Positions 35,701-44,027 of a stretch of 64,000 nt of DNA are shown in pieces. The stretch's first letter is position 1, and each line of letters starts with the position of its first letter. This stretch comes from Anaerolineae bacterium (GTDB taxonomy: Bacteria; Chloroflexota; Anaerolineae; 4572-78; J111), in assembly GCA_022071955.1 (NCBI GenBank), contig JAJVIM010000012.1, positions 316,029 to 380,028 on the forward strand, read 5' to 3'. The notes under the pieces were generated by a model that was given only the letters and a program-made list of their open reading frames with translations, made no database searches and had not been told where the DNA came from. The translations under genes were made by a program, and so were the position numbers.

Positions 35701-37881
35701 GCTGTTCCAGCCGCGGCTGTTGAGGGTGGGATCGGCCACGGCCTGGCCGTCGCGGTAGGCGTCGTCCCAAATGGTTTGCCAGCGAGCCACCTGCTCATCG
35801 GGCGCGGTGGATTGGTCGGCGGCGGGCACCACGTAGGCCACCAGCCGTTTGTCGCCGGGCTGGTCCTCGCGAGCCACAACCACACTGTTTTGCACGGCCG
35901 GGTGCTGGTTGAGCGTGGCCTCAATTTCGCCCAATTCAATACGATAGCCGCGCAGCTTGACCTGATGGTCAAGCCGGCCGAGATATTCAATGCGGCCATC
36001 GGGCAGATAGCGGGCCATGTCGCCGGTATCGTACAATTTTGAGTTTTGAGCGTTGAATTTTAAATTGACTGCCGAGTCAGCGTCAAAGTCGTTCAAAGAG
36101 AGACGCAACGCCTCAATTGTAATGAATTTTTCGGCCGTGAGTTCCGGGCGGTTGAGATAGCCGCGAGCCAGGCCATCGCCGCCGATGTACAGCCGGCCGG
36201 GCACGCCAACCGGCACGGGCTGCATGTGCGGGTCGAGCAGGTAAATTTGGGTGTTGGCAATGGGCCGGCCAATGGTGACGGGGCCGTTGCCGGGGCGGAT
36301 TTGCGCGGCGCTGGACCAAACGGTAGTTTCGGTGGGGCCGTACATATTCCACAGTTCGGCGCAATTGCCGCTGAGTTGGCGAGCCAGTTCCGGCGGCAAC
36401 GCTTCGCCGCCGCAAATAATTTTGAGCGACGGCCGGCCCGGCCAGCCGGATTCGAGCAGCAGCCGCCAGGTGGCAGGCGTAGCCTGCATGACGGTGACGC
36501 CGGCGGCAGCGAGCTGGCGGGCCAGCGCCGGGCCGTCGGCGGTGGTGGGCTGGCTGGCAATGACGATTTTTGCGCCCACGCTGAGCGGCAAAAACAGCTC
36601 CAGCACGGCAATATCAAACGAGAGGGTGGTCACGGCCAGCAGCACATCGCCGGCGGACAACCCCGGCTGGCGACGCATCGACCAGATAAAATTGACCGCA
36701 GCCCGGTGCGGAATCTGCACGCCTTTGGGCCGGCCGGTGGAGCCGGAGGTGTAAATTACATAGGCCAGATTTTCCGGCCGGGCCAGCGGCTCAACCGGCT
36801 GGCGGCTTTCGGCGCTAATGGCCGGCCAATCGCTGTCAAGACAAACCACGCGGGCCTGATGTTCCGGCAGGCCGGCGGTGAGCCGGGCCTGGGCGAGCAG
36901 CACCGGCGCGCCGGAATCGGCCAGCATGTAGGCCAGCCGCTCGGCGGGGTAGGCCGGATCGAGCGGCAGGTACGCGCCGCCGGCTTTGAGCACACCCAGC
37001 AGGCCAACCACCATCTCCAGCGAACGCTCAACACAAATGCCCACCAGCGTTTCCGGACCAACCCCCAGCCCGCGCAAATAGCGGGCCAGTTGGCTGCTGC
37101 GCGCGTCCAACTCGGCGTAGGTGAGCGATTGGCCCTCAAATTCAACGGCCACGGCCTGCGGCGAGCGGGCGGCCTGGGCAGTGAACAACTGGTGCAGGCC
37201 AAGCTGGCGCGGATAGTCGGCCTGGGTAGCGTTCCAGTCGATGAGTGTTTGGCGCAGTTCATCTTCGGTTAGCAGCGGGACGGTTGCCAGCGGCTGCTGG
37301 CTGTTGGCCGCCACGTGGCGCAAAAAAGTGGTGAACTGGCGCTGCATGCGGGTGATGGCCTCGTTGCTGTACACCGCCGAGTCAAACAGCCACAGGCAGT
37401 GGCCGCCGGCGGTGGGCAGCAGCAGGGTCAGTTCGCTACCGGGGCGGGGGGTGTAGCCCGCGGCAGAAGCCACGGCCTCAACCAGCACCGGCAGAGCGGG
37501 GGCGGCCATCGAACTGGCCGGCTGGGCCAGCTCGGCGCGGATGGCGGCGAGCGCGGCGGCAAAGCCGGCCCGGAGATTCAGCTCAACCCGGAGCGGACGC
37601 CGGCCAAAGCCCAGCAGAAAATTGGCGTTACCGGTGAGCCGAGCCAGGTAGGCAGCAAAGGCCGCGGGCAAAAAATCTGCGCCGGCGGCACGAATATCGG
37701 GGGGGATGGTTAATGCAGAAGTTACGTAACGGCCTGTTTCGGGTTGGGTGTGGCTGGCGTAGGGGATGTCCAGCGGCTCGGGTTGAACCGGATGGGCGCC
37801 ATTTCCTCGATCCGGGGGGGGAAGGTTATCGTTGCCGAGCACTGCGGTTGACTGGTAAATTGTCTGTACAGGCTGTGTCAT
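29707..37881 (-). CDS. Nonribosomal peptide synthetase, two modules with N-methyltransferase and inserted monooxygenase
   Basis: A 2724-residue protein. A shortened condensation-like remnant lies at about 50-210 without HHxxxDG. A1 spans about 228-680 plus 1110-1145 (YTSGSTGRPKG, YGPTETT), with a methyltransferase inserted at about 690-1060 (VLEIGCGTG). PCP1 is at about 1160-1228 (Ser1192). The condensation domain is at 1252-1690 (HHLISDG, 1383-1389). A2 spans about 1712-1930 plus 2315-2590, with a luciferase-like FMN monooxygenase at about 1945-2285. PCP2 has Ser2654. The specificity residues I read are DILQIGMVW (A1) and DILQLGMIW (A2), both close to the published glycine code. Predicted order is N-methylglycine-like, then a glycine-like unit possibly oxidised, then the PKS. 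AAGGAA precedes the ATG. No phosphopantetheinyl transferase or dedicated exporter is in the window. Confidence 0.94.
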   Translation of the reverse strand: MTQPVQTIYQSTAVLGNDNLPPPDRGNGAHPVQPEPLDIPYASHTQPETGRYVTSALTIPPDIRAAGADFLPAAFAAYLARLTGNANFLLGFGRRPLRVELNLRAGFAAALAAIRAELAQPASSMAAPALPVLVEAVASAAGYTPRPGSELTLLLPTAGGHCLWLFDSAVYSNEAITRMQRQFTTFLRHVAANSQQPLATVPLLTEDELRQTLIDWNATQADYPRQLGLHQLFTAQAARSPQAVAVEFEGQSLTYAELDARSSQLARYLRGLGVGPETLVGICVERSLEMVVGLLGVLKAGGAYLPLDPAYPAERLAYMLADSGAPVLLAQARLTAGLPEHQARVVCLDSDWPAISAESRQPVEPLARPENLAYVIYTSGSTGRPKGVQIPHRAAVNFIWSMRRQPGLSAGDVLLAVTTLSFDIAVLELFLPLSVGAKIVIASQPTTADGPALARQLAAAGVTVMQATPATWRLLLESGWPGRPSLKIICGGEALPPELARQLSGNCAELWNMYGPTETTVWSSAAQIRPGNGPVTIGRPIANTQIYLLDPHMQPVPVGVPGRLYIGGDGLARGYLNRPELTAEKFITIEALRLSLNDFDADSAVNLKFNAQNSKLYDTGDMARYLPDGRIEYLGRLDHQVKLRGYRIELGEIEATLNQHPAVQNSVVVAREDQPGDKRLVAYVVPAADQSTAPDEQVARWQTIWDDAYRDGQAVADPTLNSRGWNSSYTGQPLPAAEMRRWVEHTVERILAFEPERVLEIGCGTGMLLFRVAPHCARYVGLDISAAALEYIWQQIEQLNLGLPHVELMERRADELAGLGPDKFDTIIINSVVQNFASVDYLLDVLKLALDRVAPGGVIYVGDVPNLPLREAFFTAIELFKAPDSLPAAELRERVQHQLRLERELVIDPAFFSALPQAFPQISHVDVQLKRGSDANEMTRFRYDVALHVGRPVTPVTALTWLDWPQAGLTLRGLRNHLLESRPGLLGLRNVPNARLLAEVNALELLRQSTGPATAADLRAASQPLVAAGIEPEALWSLAAELPYSVSINWAASGDPASFDVIFRRQTGAPQPVVEWQPAAPRRAWATYASHPLRQSVARSLLPQLRAHLHRRLPNYMVPAAFVVLDHLPLTPNGKVNRRALPAPDPSRPELSGDYVAPRTATEEIVAGIWAKLLGLERIGIHDNFFELGGHSLLATQVNSQLRTVFQVDLPLRRLFESPTVVQLAAAIDSAAASPADSQPPIASAPRREPLPLSFAQQRLWLLDQLEPQNVAYNIASVWQLTGPLDVAALEQSLAQLGQRHEVLRTHVGLLNEQPVQVIAPSLALSLPVIDLSELPLAERAAETRRQIEAAKQRPFDLGQGPLLRVSLLRRAADDHLLLLVIHHLISDGWSLGLFAHELLTHYRDACAGQPASLPELPIQYADFAVWQRDWLQGPVLADQLGYWRRQLAGAPPLLELPTDRPRPPVQTFAGAAVAITLPPDLLDALKQLSRDEGSTLFMTLLAAFQTLLHRYTGQTDIVVGSPIANRNRAELEALQGFFVNTLVLRTDLSGRPTFRQLLARVREAALEAYAHQDLPFEKLVEELQPERSLSHHPLFQMMFILHNTPRPPLQLPGVSVSAAGLENGASKFDLTLELTETAAGLTAQVEYKTGLFDAATIERLLGHYRTLLESAVAGSDTPIDQLRLLTVAEQRQLLSDWNATATPYDATQTVHQLFEAQVERTPDAVAVVFAGQQLTYRQLNRRANQLARYLQRRGVGPETLVGICLERSVELMVGLLGILKAGGVYVPLDPTYPAERLAFMLADSGAPLLLTQRSLLAGLPPHQAQVVQIDADWPAISAESDGPVTSGVTSDNLSYLIYTSGSTGQPKGVMVRHRNVVNFFAGMDEVIPHNPPGTWLAVTSLSFDISVLELFWTLARGFKVVLFADRMREAGQSRPTSPHAHKPIDFSLFYFAADESEDGVADKYRLLLDGARFADRHGFAAVWTPERHFHAFGGLYPNPSVASAAIAAITERVHIRAGSCVLPLHSPVRVAEEWALVDNLSKGRVGIAFAAGWQPNDFVLMPQNYLNRKEVMVRDIEVVRRLWRGETVSLVGPNGQNIDIRTLPRPIQPELPTWITAAGSPDTFETAGRLGYHLLTHLLGQSVEELAEKIALYRRAWVEAGHPGRGHVTLMLHTFVGDDVATVRELVRQPMKDYLRSSVGLIKQAAENSPEFKEKAQAIGKTPIDFLKSEALTDDDMDALLDYAFDRYFETSGLFGTPESCLELVNQLKGIEVDEIACLIDFGIGSETVLAHLDRLNRLKELAAPAADAGDDETIAALIERHSVTHFQCTPSMASMLVVDERTRAALGRLEAMLVGGEAFPGALARELRQLVSGQLINMYGPTETTIWSTVYPVTDIDNIVSIGRPIANTQIYILDAAMQPTPVGITGELYIGGDGVVRGYLNRPELTAERFISTPFIKDEGGRVKAEEKQAHFSPHPSSLTLYKTGDVARYRPDGTIEFLGRADFQVKLRGHRIELGEIEALLNQHPAVREAVVVVREDSPGDKRLVAYLLPRQPGSPVPAGDLRTYLQQRLPEFMVPAHYVSLDAFPLTPNKKTDRKALPAPHHLAGGESQAAYAPPQNDVEQTIAAIWQELLNVPRVGVNDNFFDLGGHSLLTVQAHRRLRDALGCELAITDLFRFPTVRSLAEYLNRQNGNLTSDEPTAASKSVDRAKARREAMLRRRG
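30433..30510. repeat. Heptamer-like in-frame insertion in adenylation domain 2
   Basis: Codons 2458-2483 of the NRPS, just before the A7 motif LYKTGD, are encoded by GGATGAAGG / CCTTCATCC words. These match the intergenic array at 9541-9602, again as an inverted pair with 7-base spacing. Related A domains usually have a short, variable loop here. The insertion is 78 bases and keeps the frame. Confidence 0.75.
36037..36120. repeat. Heptamer-like in-frame insertion in adenylation domain 1
   Basis: Codons 588-615, at the same loop before LYDTGD, include the words ATTTTGA, GTTTTGA, GCGTTGA, ATTTTAA with 7-base spacing. They resemble the intergenic arrays at 2127-2196 and 51714-51776. The length of 84 bases keeps the frame. 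Confidence 0.65.
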
Positions 37882-38324
37882 AGTTACGTTCCTTACGGTG
37901 AACCAGCATCGAGCTGGTAGATCAAAAATATTTATAAAGAGCGAGCAAACTCAAATGATGCGTTATCAGTTTAGTACCAAACCCTCAAAGCGAGATTAGA
38001 GTTTTGTTATAAAACGGTTAGAATACAAGTCGTCGCTTTTGAAATGCAAAGCGAGTAGCATTGTTTACGGTTGCAATATATAATAGAAACAAACTCAGCC
38101 AAACACTTTGTTTAGAGGAGTCCGACCGGCTAAATCGGACCGCACCAGCGAAATCCACCCTCCCACAACACCCGGCTTTCTTTTTGGAAAGGATAGAAAT
38201 ATCCACCCTTCGCCTGCTTTGGCGGCTGTAGGGTAAGGCTGAAGAATCCCCGCGCAGGTGCCGCCAGTAGACCCCAAACGCAGTTGGCCGGGTGCCATTA
38301 GGGAAGCTGTTTTCAAGGAAGCTT
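37882..38324. other. Divergent intergenic region with several hairpins
   Basis: 443 bases between the NRPS and the kinase gene, which diverge. Visible hairpins are ACCAGC/GCTGGT (37903-37919, in the NRPS leader), GTCCGA/TCGGAC (38119-38139), CTTTC/GAAAG (about 38180-38195), and GGATA-GAAA-TATCC with a GNRA-type loop (about 38196-38209). An ACCCT...AGGGT structure enclosing CGCC/GGCG follows. A TATAAT at 38079-38084 has no good -35. I recognise no known riboswitch class and no gene. Short open frames here on the minus strand have no ribosome binding site or recognisable product. Confidence 0.5.
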
Positions 38325-39485
38325 ATGAGTAACAAAGAGCACAAAGGCACCATTCTCATTGTCGATGATACCCCAACCAACCTGGACCTGTTATTTAAAT
38401 ATTTAACCCGATCCGGGTTTGAGGTGTTGCTGGCCCAAAGCGGCAAAGAAGCCATAGTGCTGGCTCAATCGGCAGCCCCAGATATTGTGCTACTGGATGT
38501 GATGATGCCAGAAATGGACGGGTTTGAAACCTGTCGCTGGCTCAAAGTTCAGGACTCTACCAAAGACATCCCCATCATTTTTATGACTGCGCTGGTTGAT
38601 GTTGATAACAAAGTTCAGGCCTTTGAAATGGGCGCGGTAGACTACGTGACCAAACCCTTTGAGCGCAAAGAAGTTTTGGCCCGAATCAACACTCACCTCA
38701 CCCTGCGGCAGTTACAACGAGACCTGCAACAGGAAGTCAGTATCCGGGAAAAAGCCGAGCAGCAACTGCGCGAATATGCCGCCGAACTACAAAACAAAAA
38801 TGAAGAGCTGGATGCTTTTGCCCACACCGTAGCGCACAACCTAAAAAACTCGCTCAACGCGCTCACCGGTATTGCCTACCTGCTGGCTATGGATCACGAA
38901 TCGATGCCGCCGGCCGAGTTAAAAAAATACCTCGACATTATCGCCCGCAGCGGGCGAAAATCCAGCAACATTGTGCAAGAACTCCTCACCCTGGCCAGCG
39001 TGCGGCAGCAGGAAATTGATTCCGCCCCTCTCACCGATATGGACCTTATTATATCCGAGGCCCAACAGCGAATCAGTAATATGATAGAAGAGGCCGGCGC
39101 CCGCATCGAACTCCCCAAAGTTTGGCCGGTGGCGCAAGGATACGCCCCGTGGGTTGAAGAAATTTGGGTTAATTATTTGAGCAACGCCGTTAAATATGGC
39201 GGCAAACCGCCTGTCATCACCGTTGGAGCCAACCGGCTAAACGACAACCAGATCAAATTTTGGGTAAAGGATAACGGCGCCGGCCTGACGCCCCAGGATC
39301 AACCCCGGCTGTTTACACCCTATACCCAACTCAGCAAACTCAACATTCAGGGGCACGGCCTGGGCCTGTCTATTGTGCGGCGTATTGTAGAGAGATTGGG
39401 CGGGCAGGTAGGGGTAGAAAGCGAAGGCCGGCCCGGCCAGGGCAGTACCTTCAGTTTTACCCTCCCGGCAGCAGACACCGACTAA
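38325..39485 (+). CDS. Response regulator-histidine kinase fusion
   Basis: A 386-residue cytoplasmic protein. The N-terminal receiver has its phospho-acceptor Asp58 in PDIVLLDVMMPEMDG, acid pocket VDD and the conserved Lys in KPFERKE. A short coiled coil (about 135-165) leads to a kinase: H-box FAHTVAHNLKNSLNAL, N-box NYLSNAVKYGG, DNGAGL, and G-box GHGLGLSIVRRIVE. The start at 38325 follows AAGGAAG directly; the ATG at 38292 has none. There is no transmembrane segment or output domain, so it relays a signal received from another kinase. It forms a pair with the next gene and diverges from the NRPS/PKS operon, making control of that operon possible but unproven. Confidence 0.9.
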   Translation: MSNKEHKGTILIVDDTPTNLDLLFKYLTRSGFEVLLAQSGKEAIVLAQSAAPDIVLLDVMMPEMDGFETCRWLKVQDSTKDIPIIFMTALVDVDNKVQAFEMGAVDYVTKPFERKEVLARINTHLTLRQLQRDLQQEVSIREKAEQQLREYAAELQNKNEELDAFAHTVAHNLKNSLNALTGIAYLLAMDHESMPPAELKKYLDIIARSGRKSSNIVQELLTLASVRQQEIDSAPLTDMDLIISEAQQRISNMIEEAGARIELPKVWPVAQGYAPWVEEIWVNYLSNAVKYGGKPPVITVGANRLNDNQIKFWVKDNGAGLTPQDQPRLFTPYTQLSKLNIQGHGLGLSIVRRIVERLGGQVGVESEGRPGQGSTFSFTLPAADTD

Positions 39486-39500
39486 CTGGCAGGTGAACCG

Positions 39501-41837
39501 TTGAACGTTTTGCTGATCACAGACAACTCTGCTGAGGCGCAACTCATCCGCGAGTTGTTAACCCGTATCTCCCAAAACAACGCCGACGGGCCAACTTTTC
39601 AATTGGAGCAGGCCGCCACCGTTGCCGATGGTTTGGCGCATTTGAGCCAGGCGGCCGTCGATGTGATTTTGTTCAACCCTGGGTTGGGAACCGATGCGTT
39701 TGCCGCGCTCCAGCAAGCCGCCGAGTCGTACCCGGTCATTATTTTAACCAGCGTTGAGGCTGAACCGCTGGCAGTGCAGGCGGTTAGGGCCGGCGCGCAG
39801 GATTATCTGGTTACCGGCCGGCTGGACGAGTGGCAGCTAAACCGCTCGATGCGCTGCGCGCTGGAGCGCCAGCAACTGTTGCTGGAACTTAACCAAAAAA
39901 TGCAGGCCCTTGAAACCGGCGAGCGCCGGCTGCACACCCTCATCGAGCAAAATTCTGACGGCATTGTGGTTGTCAGCCCGGATGGCATTATCCGCTTTGC
40001 CAACCAGGCGGCCCGGATAATTTTTGATCTCGATACTGGCCCTTTAACGGAGCCAATGTTTGACTACCCCCTGGTTGTGGGTGAAACCACCGAGCTGGAA
40101 ATTGCCCACCCCGACAGCGCCAGCATTTACGAAATGCAGGTGGGCCAAACCCGCTGGGCCAGCGAAACCTGTTTTTTGGCCGTGCTGCGCAATATTACCC
40201 CGCGCAAACACACTCAGGAAGAACTCATCGCCGAGCGCAATCTACTGCGCACCGTCATCAATAACGTGCCCGACGAAATCTTTGTTAAAGACCTCGACAG
40301 CAGATTCATTGTGGTTAATTTAGCCACCCTGCGCCAGTTGGAAGCCAGCAGCCTCATCGGCGTGATCAACAAAACTGACACCGATTTTTACCCGCTGGAA
40401 ATTGCCGAAAATATTCAGGCGGAAGAGGCGCAAATCCTGCAAAGCGGCCAGCCCCTGGTTAACAAAGAAGAAAGGGTGGTAACCAAACAGTCGAACAAAG
40501 AGCGCTGGGTGCTCACCACCAAAGTGCCGCTGCGCAACAGCGAAGGGCAACTGACCGGGCTGGTCGGCATTCGACGAGACATTACCGAACAGCGCCAGGT
40601 GCGGGAAACGCTGCAAAAAGAACGCACCCTCCTGGCCCAGCGCATCGATGAGCGCACCAAAGAGTTGCAAAACGCCAACCGCCGGCTCACCCATGCCCTG
40701 CGCGTTAAAGACGAATTTTTGGCCAGCATGAGCCACGAACTCCGCACCCCGCTCAACGCCATTTTAGGCATGGCCGAAATTTTGCAGGAAAAAGTATACG
40801 GCTCGCTCAACCAGAAGCAGGCCAACTCGCTCAGGATTATTCAGGAAAGTGGCCGCCATTTGCTGGCGCTGATCAACGACATCCTTGATGTGTCTAAAAT
40901 TGAAGCCGACAAAGTTCAACTGGATTTTGGGCCGGTAGTGATAGAAGATGTTTGCCGCGCCAGCATTCGCTTTGTGCAGCAAACGGCCAAAACCAAAACT
41001 CTGTCCATCACCGAAAGCTACCCCGATTCCCCGGTGGTGATTCAGGCCGATGAACGGCGGCTCAAACAGATTCTGGTTAATTTACTCAGCAACGCCGTAA
41101 AATTTACCCCGGAAGGCGGCCATGTTGGATTGGAAGTGCAGCCCAACGCCAATGACCAAACCGTGTCGCTAACCGTTTGGGATACCGGCATCGGCATTCC
41201 CGCCGAAAATCTGGAACTGGTTTTTCAACCCTTTGTGCAACTCGACAGCCGGCTGGCTCGCCAGTACGAAGGCACCGGCCTGGGGCTGGCTTTGGTGCAG
41301 CTTTTGGCCGAACTGCACGGGGCCACGGTTTCAGTAACCAGCCAGGTGGGGCAGGGCAGCCGCTTTACCGTGATTATGCCCTGGCGACAGCCGCCAGAAT
41401 CCACCGCCAGCAGTTCACCCACCACCGCCGAACCGGCCGCCGGCCGGCCGGCTCCAACAGACAACGGCTACAGTCCGCTGATTTTGCTGGCCGAAGACAA
41501 CGCCGCCAATGTCGAGGTGATGAGCAGCTACCTGTCGGCGATGGGCTACCGGGTGATCACCGCCAAAGACGGCCTTGAAGCCGTGACGCACGCCCAAAAA
41601 ATGCGGCCCGACCTGATTTTAATGGACATCCACATGCCAGAGCTGGACGGGCTGGAAGCCACCCGCCAGATCAGAACCAACACCGCGCTGGCCAACATCC
41701 CAATTGTGGCGCTCACGGCGCTGGCCATGCCCGGCGACCGCGAACGCTGTCTGGCCGCCGGGGTTGATGGCTACCTGAGCAAACCGGTGAGCCTGCACGA
41801 TCTGTCAGACCTCATCGCGGAGCTGCTGCCCAAATAA
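39501..41837 (+). CDS. Hybrid sensor histidine kinase with pseudo-receiver, PAS domains and C-terminal receiver
   Basis: A 778-residue cytoplasmic hybrid kinase starting at TTG, with AGGTGA just upstream and 15 bases after the preceding gene. Domain order: a receiver-like domain (1-115) in which the phospho-acceptor position is Asn59 (VILFNPGLG), so it cannot be phosphorylated normally; two PAS-like domains (about 145-240 and 245-365); a coiled coil; HisKA with MSHELRTPLNAILG; HATPase with NLLSNAVKFTPEGG, DTGIGI and GTGLGLALV; a Pro/Thr linker; and a C-terminal receiver with Asp in LILMDIHMPELDG. The intact receiver can be the relay point to the neighbouring fusion protein. The ligand of the PAS domains is unknown. 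Confidence 0.9.
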   Translation: MNVLLITDNSAEAQLIRELLTRISQNNADGPTFQLEQAATVADGLAHLSQAAVDVILFNPGLGTDAFAALQQAAESYPVIILTSVEAEPLAVQAVRAGAQDYLVTGRLDEWQLNRSMRCALERQQLLLELNQKMQALETGERRLHTLIEQNSDGIVVVSPDGIIRFANQAARIIFDLDTGPLTEPMFDYPLVVGETTELEIAHPDSASIYEMQVGQTRWASETCFLAVLRNITPRKHTQEELIAERNLLRTVINNVPDEIFVKDLDSRFIVVNLATLRQLEASSLIGVINKTDTDFYPLEIAENIQAEEAQILQSGQPLVNKEERVVTKQSNKERWVLTTKVPLRNSEGQLTGLVGIRRDITEQRQVRETLQKERTLLAQRIDERTKELQNANRRLTHALRVKDEFLASMSHELRTPLNAILGMAEILQEKVYGSLNQKQANSLRIIQESGRHLLALINDILDVSKIEADKVQLDFGPVVIEDVCRASIRFVQQTAKTKTLSITESYPDSPVVIQADERRLKQILVNLLSNAVKFTPEGGHVGLEVQPNANDQTVSLTVWDTGIGIPAENLELVFQPFVQLDSRLARQYEGTGLGLALVQLLAELHGATVSVTSQVGQGSRFTVIMPWRQPPESTASSSPTTAEPAAGRPAPTDNGYSPLILLAEDNAANVEVMSSYLSAMGYRVITAKDGLEAVTHAQKMRPDLILMDIHMPELDGLEATRQIRTNTALANIPIVALTALAMPGDRERCLAAGVDGYLSKPVSLHDLSDLIAELLPK

Positions 41838-41879
41838 TCACCCGGCCGCGTTTGGGTGCGTCCAAAATCTTTGGAAACC

Positions 41880-41915
41880 ACGGGGAGTGTGGGGGGTACC
41901 CCCCACACTCCCCGT
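41880..41915. repeat. Perfect 36-base palindrome
   Basis: A perfect palindrome with half-sites ACGGGGAGTGTGGGGGGT and ACCCCCCACACTCCCCGT and no spacer. It lies between the kinase stop and the prfA promoter. It could extrude as a cruciform or act as a rho-independent-like stop without a U-run. A looser G-rich/C-rich relative occurs near 59750-59785. Confidence 0.85.
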
Positions 41916-41946
41916 TCTCCTAAAACGTCGGACGTACCGCCCACGT

Positions 41947-41975
41947 TTGACGACTCGCCGCTCTTCATTTATGAT
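41947..41975 (+). promoter_or_regulatory. Promoter of prfA-prmC
   Basis: TTGACG (41947-41952) and TATGAT (41970-41975), spacer 17. The transcript would begin near 41982 and carry the hairpin described next. Confidence 0.7.
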
Positions 41976-42001
41976 ATGCAGCAATCGATCCGGTAAATTT
42001 G

Positions 42002-42029
42002 ACCCGCCCGTGACGGCGGGTTTGTTGTT
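42002..42029 (+). terminator. Terminator-like leader hairpin before prfA
   Basis: The stem ACCCGCC / GGCGGGT with a 6-base loop, followed by TTGTTGTT, ends ten bases before the prfA ATG. As it lies downstream of a good promoter and directly before the AGAGG ribosome binding site, it may attenuate prfA rather than terminate the kinase message. Confidence 0.6.
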
Positions 42030-42038
42030 AGAGGAATT

Positions 42039-43112
<1,074 letters not shown>

Positions 43113-43160
43113 CCCGCGGCGGCATATCGATTACCGGTATGCCGCCGCTTGCTGGTGATA

Positions 43161-44027
43161 ATGCAGAAGTTATCTGTTGCCGATGCCCTCAAAACGGCTG
43201 TCCAACGTCTTGCCGCCACCCACTGCGAAACCCCTCAACTCGACGCCGAAATTCTGTTGGCGCACACCCTTAATCAAACCCGCACCTGGCTGCTGAGCTA
43301 TCCGCAGGCCCAACTGGCCGCGGAGCAGAGCCAGGCGTTTTGGCACACCATCGAGCGGCGGGCCGCGCGCGAGCCGGTGGCCTATATTACCGGCCACAAA
43401 GAATTCTTTGCGCTGGATTTTGCCGTTTCGCCGGCGGTGCTCATTCCCCGGCCAGAAACCGAACTGCTGGTAGAAACCGCCCTGCATCTGGCAGCTGGCT
43501 GGCCTCAACCCACTCTTGCCGATGTGGGCGCGGGCAGCGGCTGCATTGCCGTGGCGCTGGCCAGCCGGCTGCCCCGGGCGCAGATCACCGCCATTGATAT
43601 TTCAACGGCGGCGCTGGCGGTAGCCCGCCACAACGCTCAGCAGCATGGCGTGGCCGGGCGCATTACGTTTTTGCCCGGCGATCTGCTGGCCCCACTGCCC
43701 CACCCCGTCGATTTGATTGCCAGCAACCCGCCCTACGTTAGCCAGCCGCAACTGGCCGCCACCGCCCCGGAAGTGCAGCAGTTTGAACCCCGGCTGGCGC
43801 TCGATGGCGGCCCGGCCGGGCTGGATATTATCGAACGGCTGCTGGCGCAGGCTCCCAAAAAACTAAAACCGGGCGGCACGCTGCTGGTTGAAATCGGTTT
43901 TGATCAGGGGGCCGCAGTAAAAAAGCTGGCCCAAAGCTATTTTCCGGGCGCAGAAGTTCACATTAAACCAGACCTGGCCGGGTTAGACCGGCTGCTTGTT
44001 GTTAGGGATTTGGCCGGCCAAGTTTGA
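43161..44027 (+). CDS. prmC: Release factor glutamine N5-methyltransferase
   Basis: A 288-residue SAM-dependent methyltransferase that modifies the Gln of the GGQ motif in release factors. The N-terminal helical domain has TPQLDAEILLAHTL-like residues (CETPQLDAEILLAHTL). The catalytic domain has VLIPRPETELLVE, the SAM motif VGAGSGCIAVALA and SNPPYV, the NPPY signature for amide methylation. I place the start at ATG 43161, with GGTGA just before it, rather than at the in-frame TTG at 43149. It lies 48 bases after prfA and is almost certainly co-transcribed. Confidence 0.95.
   Translation: MQKLSVADALKTAVQRLAATHCETPQLDAEILLAHTLNQTRTWLLSYPQAQLAAEQSQAFWHTIERRAAREPVAYITGHKEFFALDFAVSPAVLIPRPETELLVETALHLAAGWPQPTLADVGAGSGCIAVALASRLPRAQITAIDISTAALAVARHNAQQHGVAGRITFLPGDLLAPLPHPVDLIASNPPYVSQPQLAATAPEVQQFEPRLALDGGPAGLDIIERLLAQAPKKLKPGGTLLVEIGFDQGAAVKKLAQSYFPGAEVHIKPDLAGLDRLLVVRDLAGQV

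Noticed and set aside
38018-38455. Minus-strand frames of 73 and 145 codons between the NRPS and kinase genes
   Set aside because: They overlap a hairpin-rich leader and the kinase start, have no ribosome binding site and encode no recognisable product.
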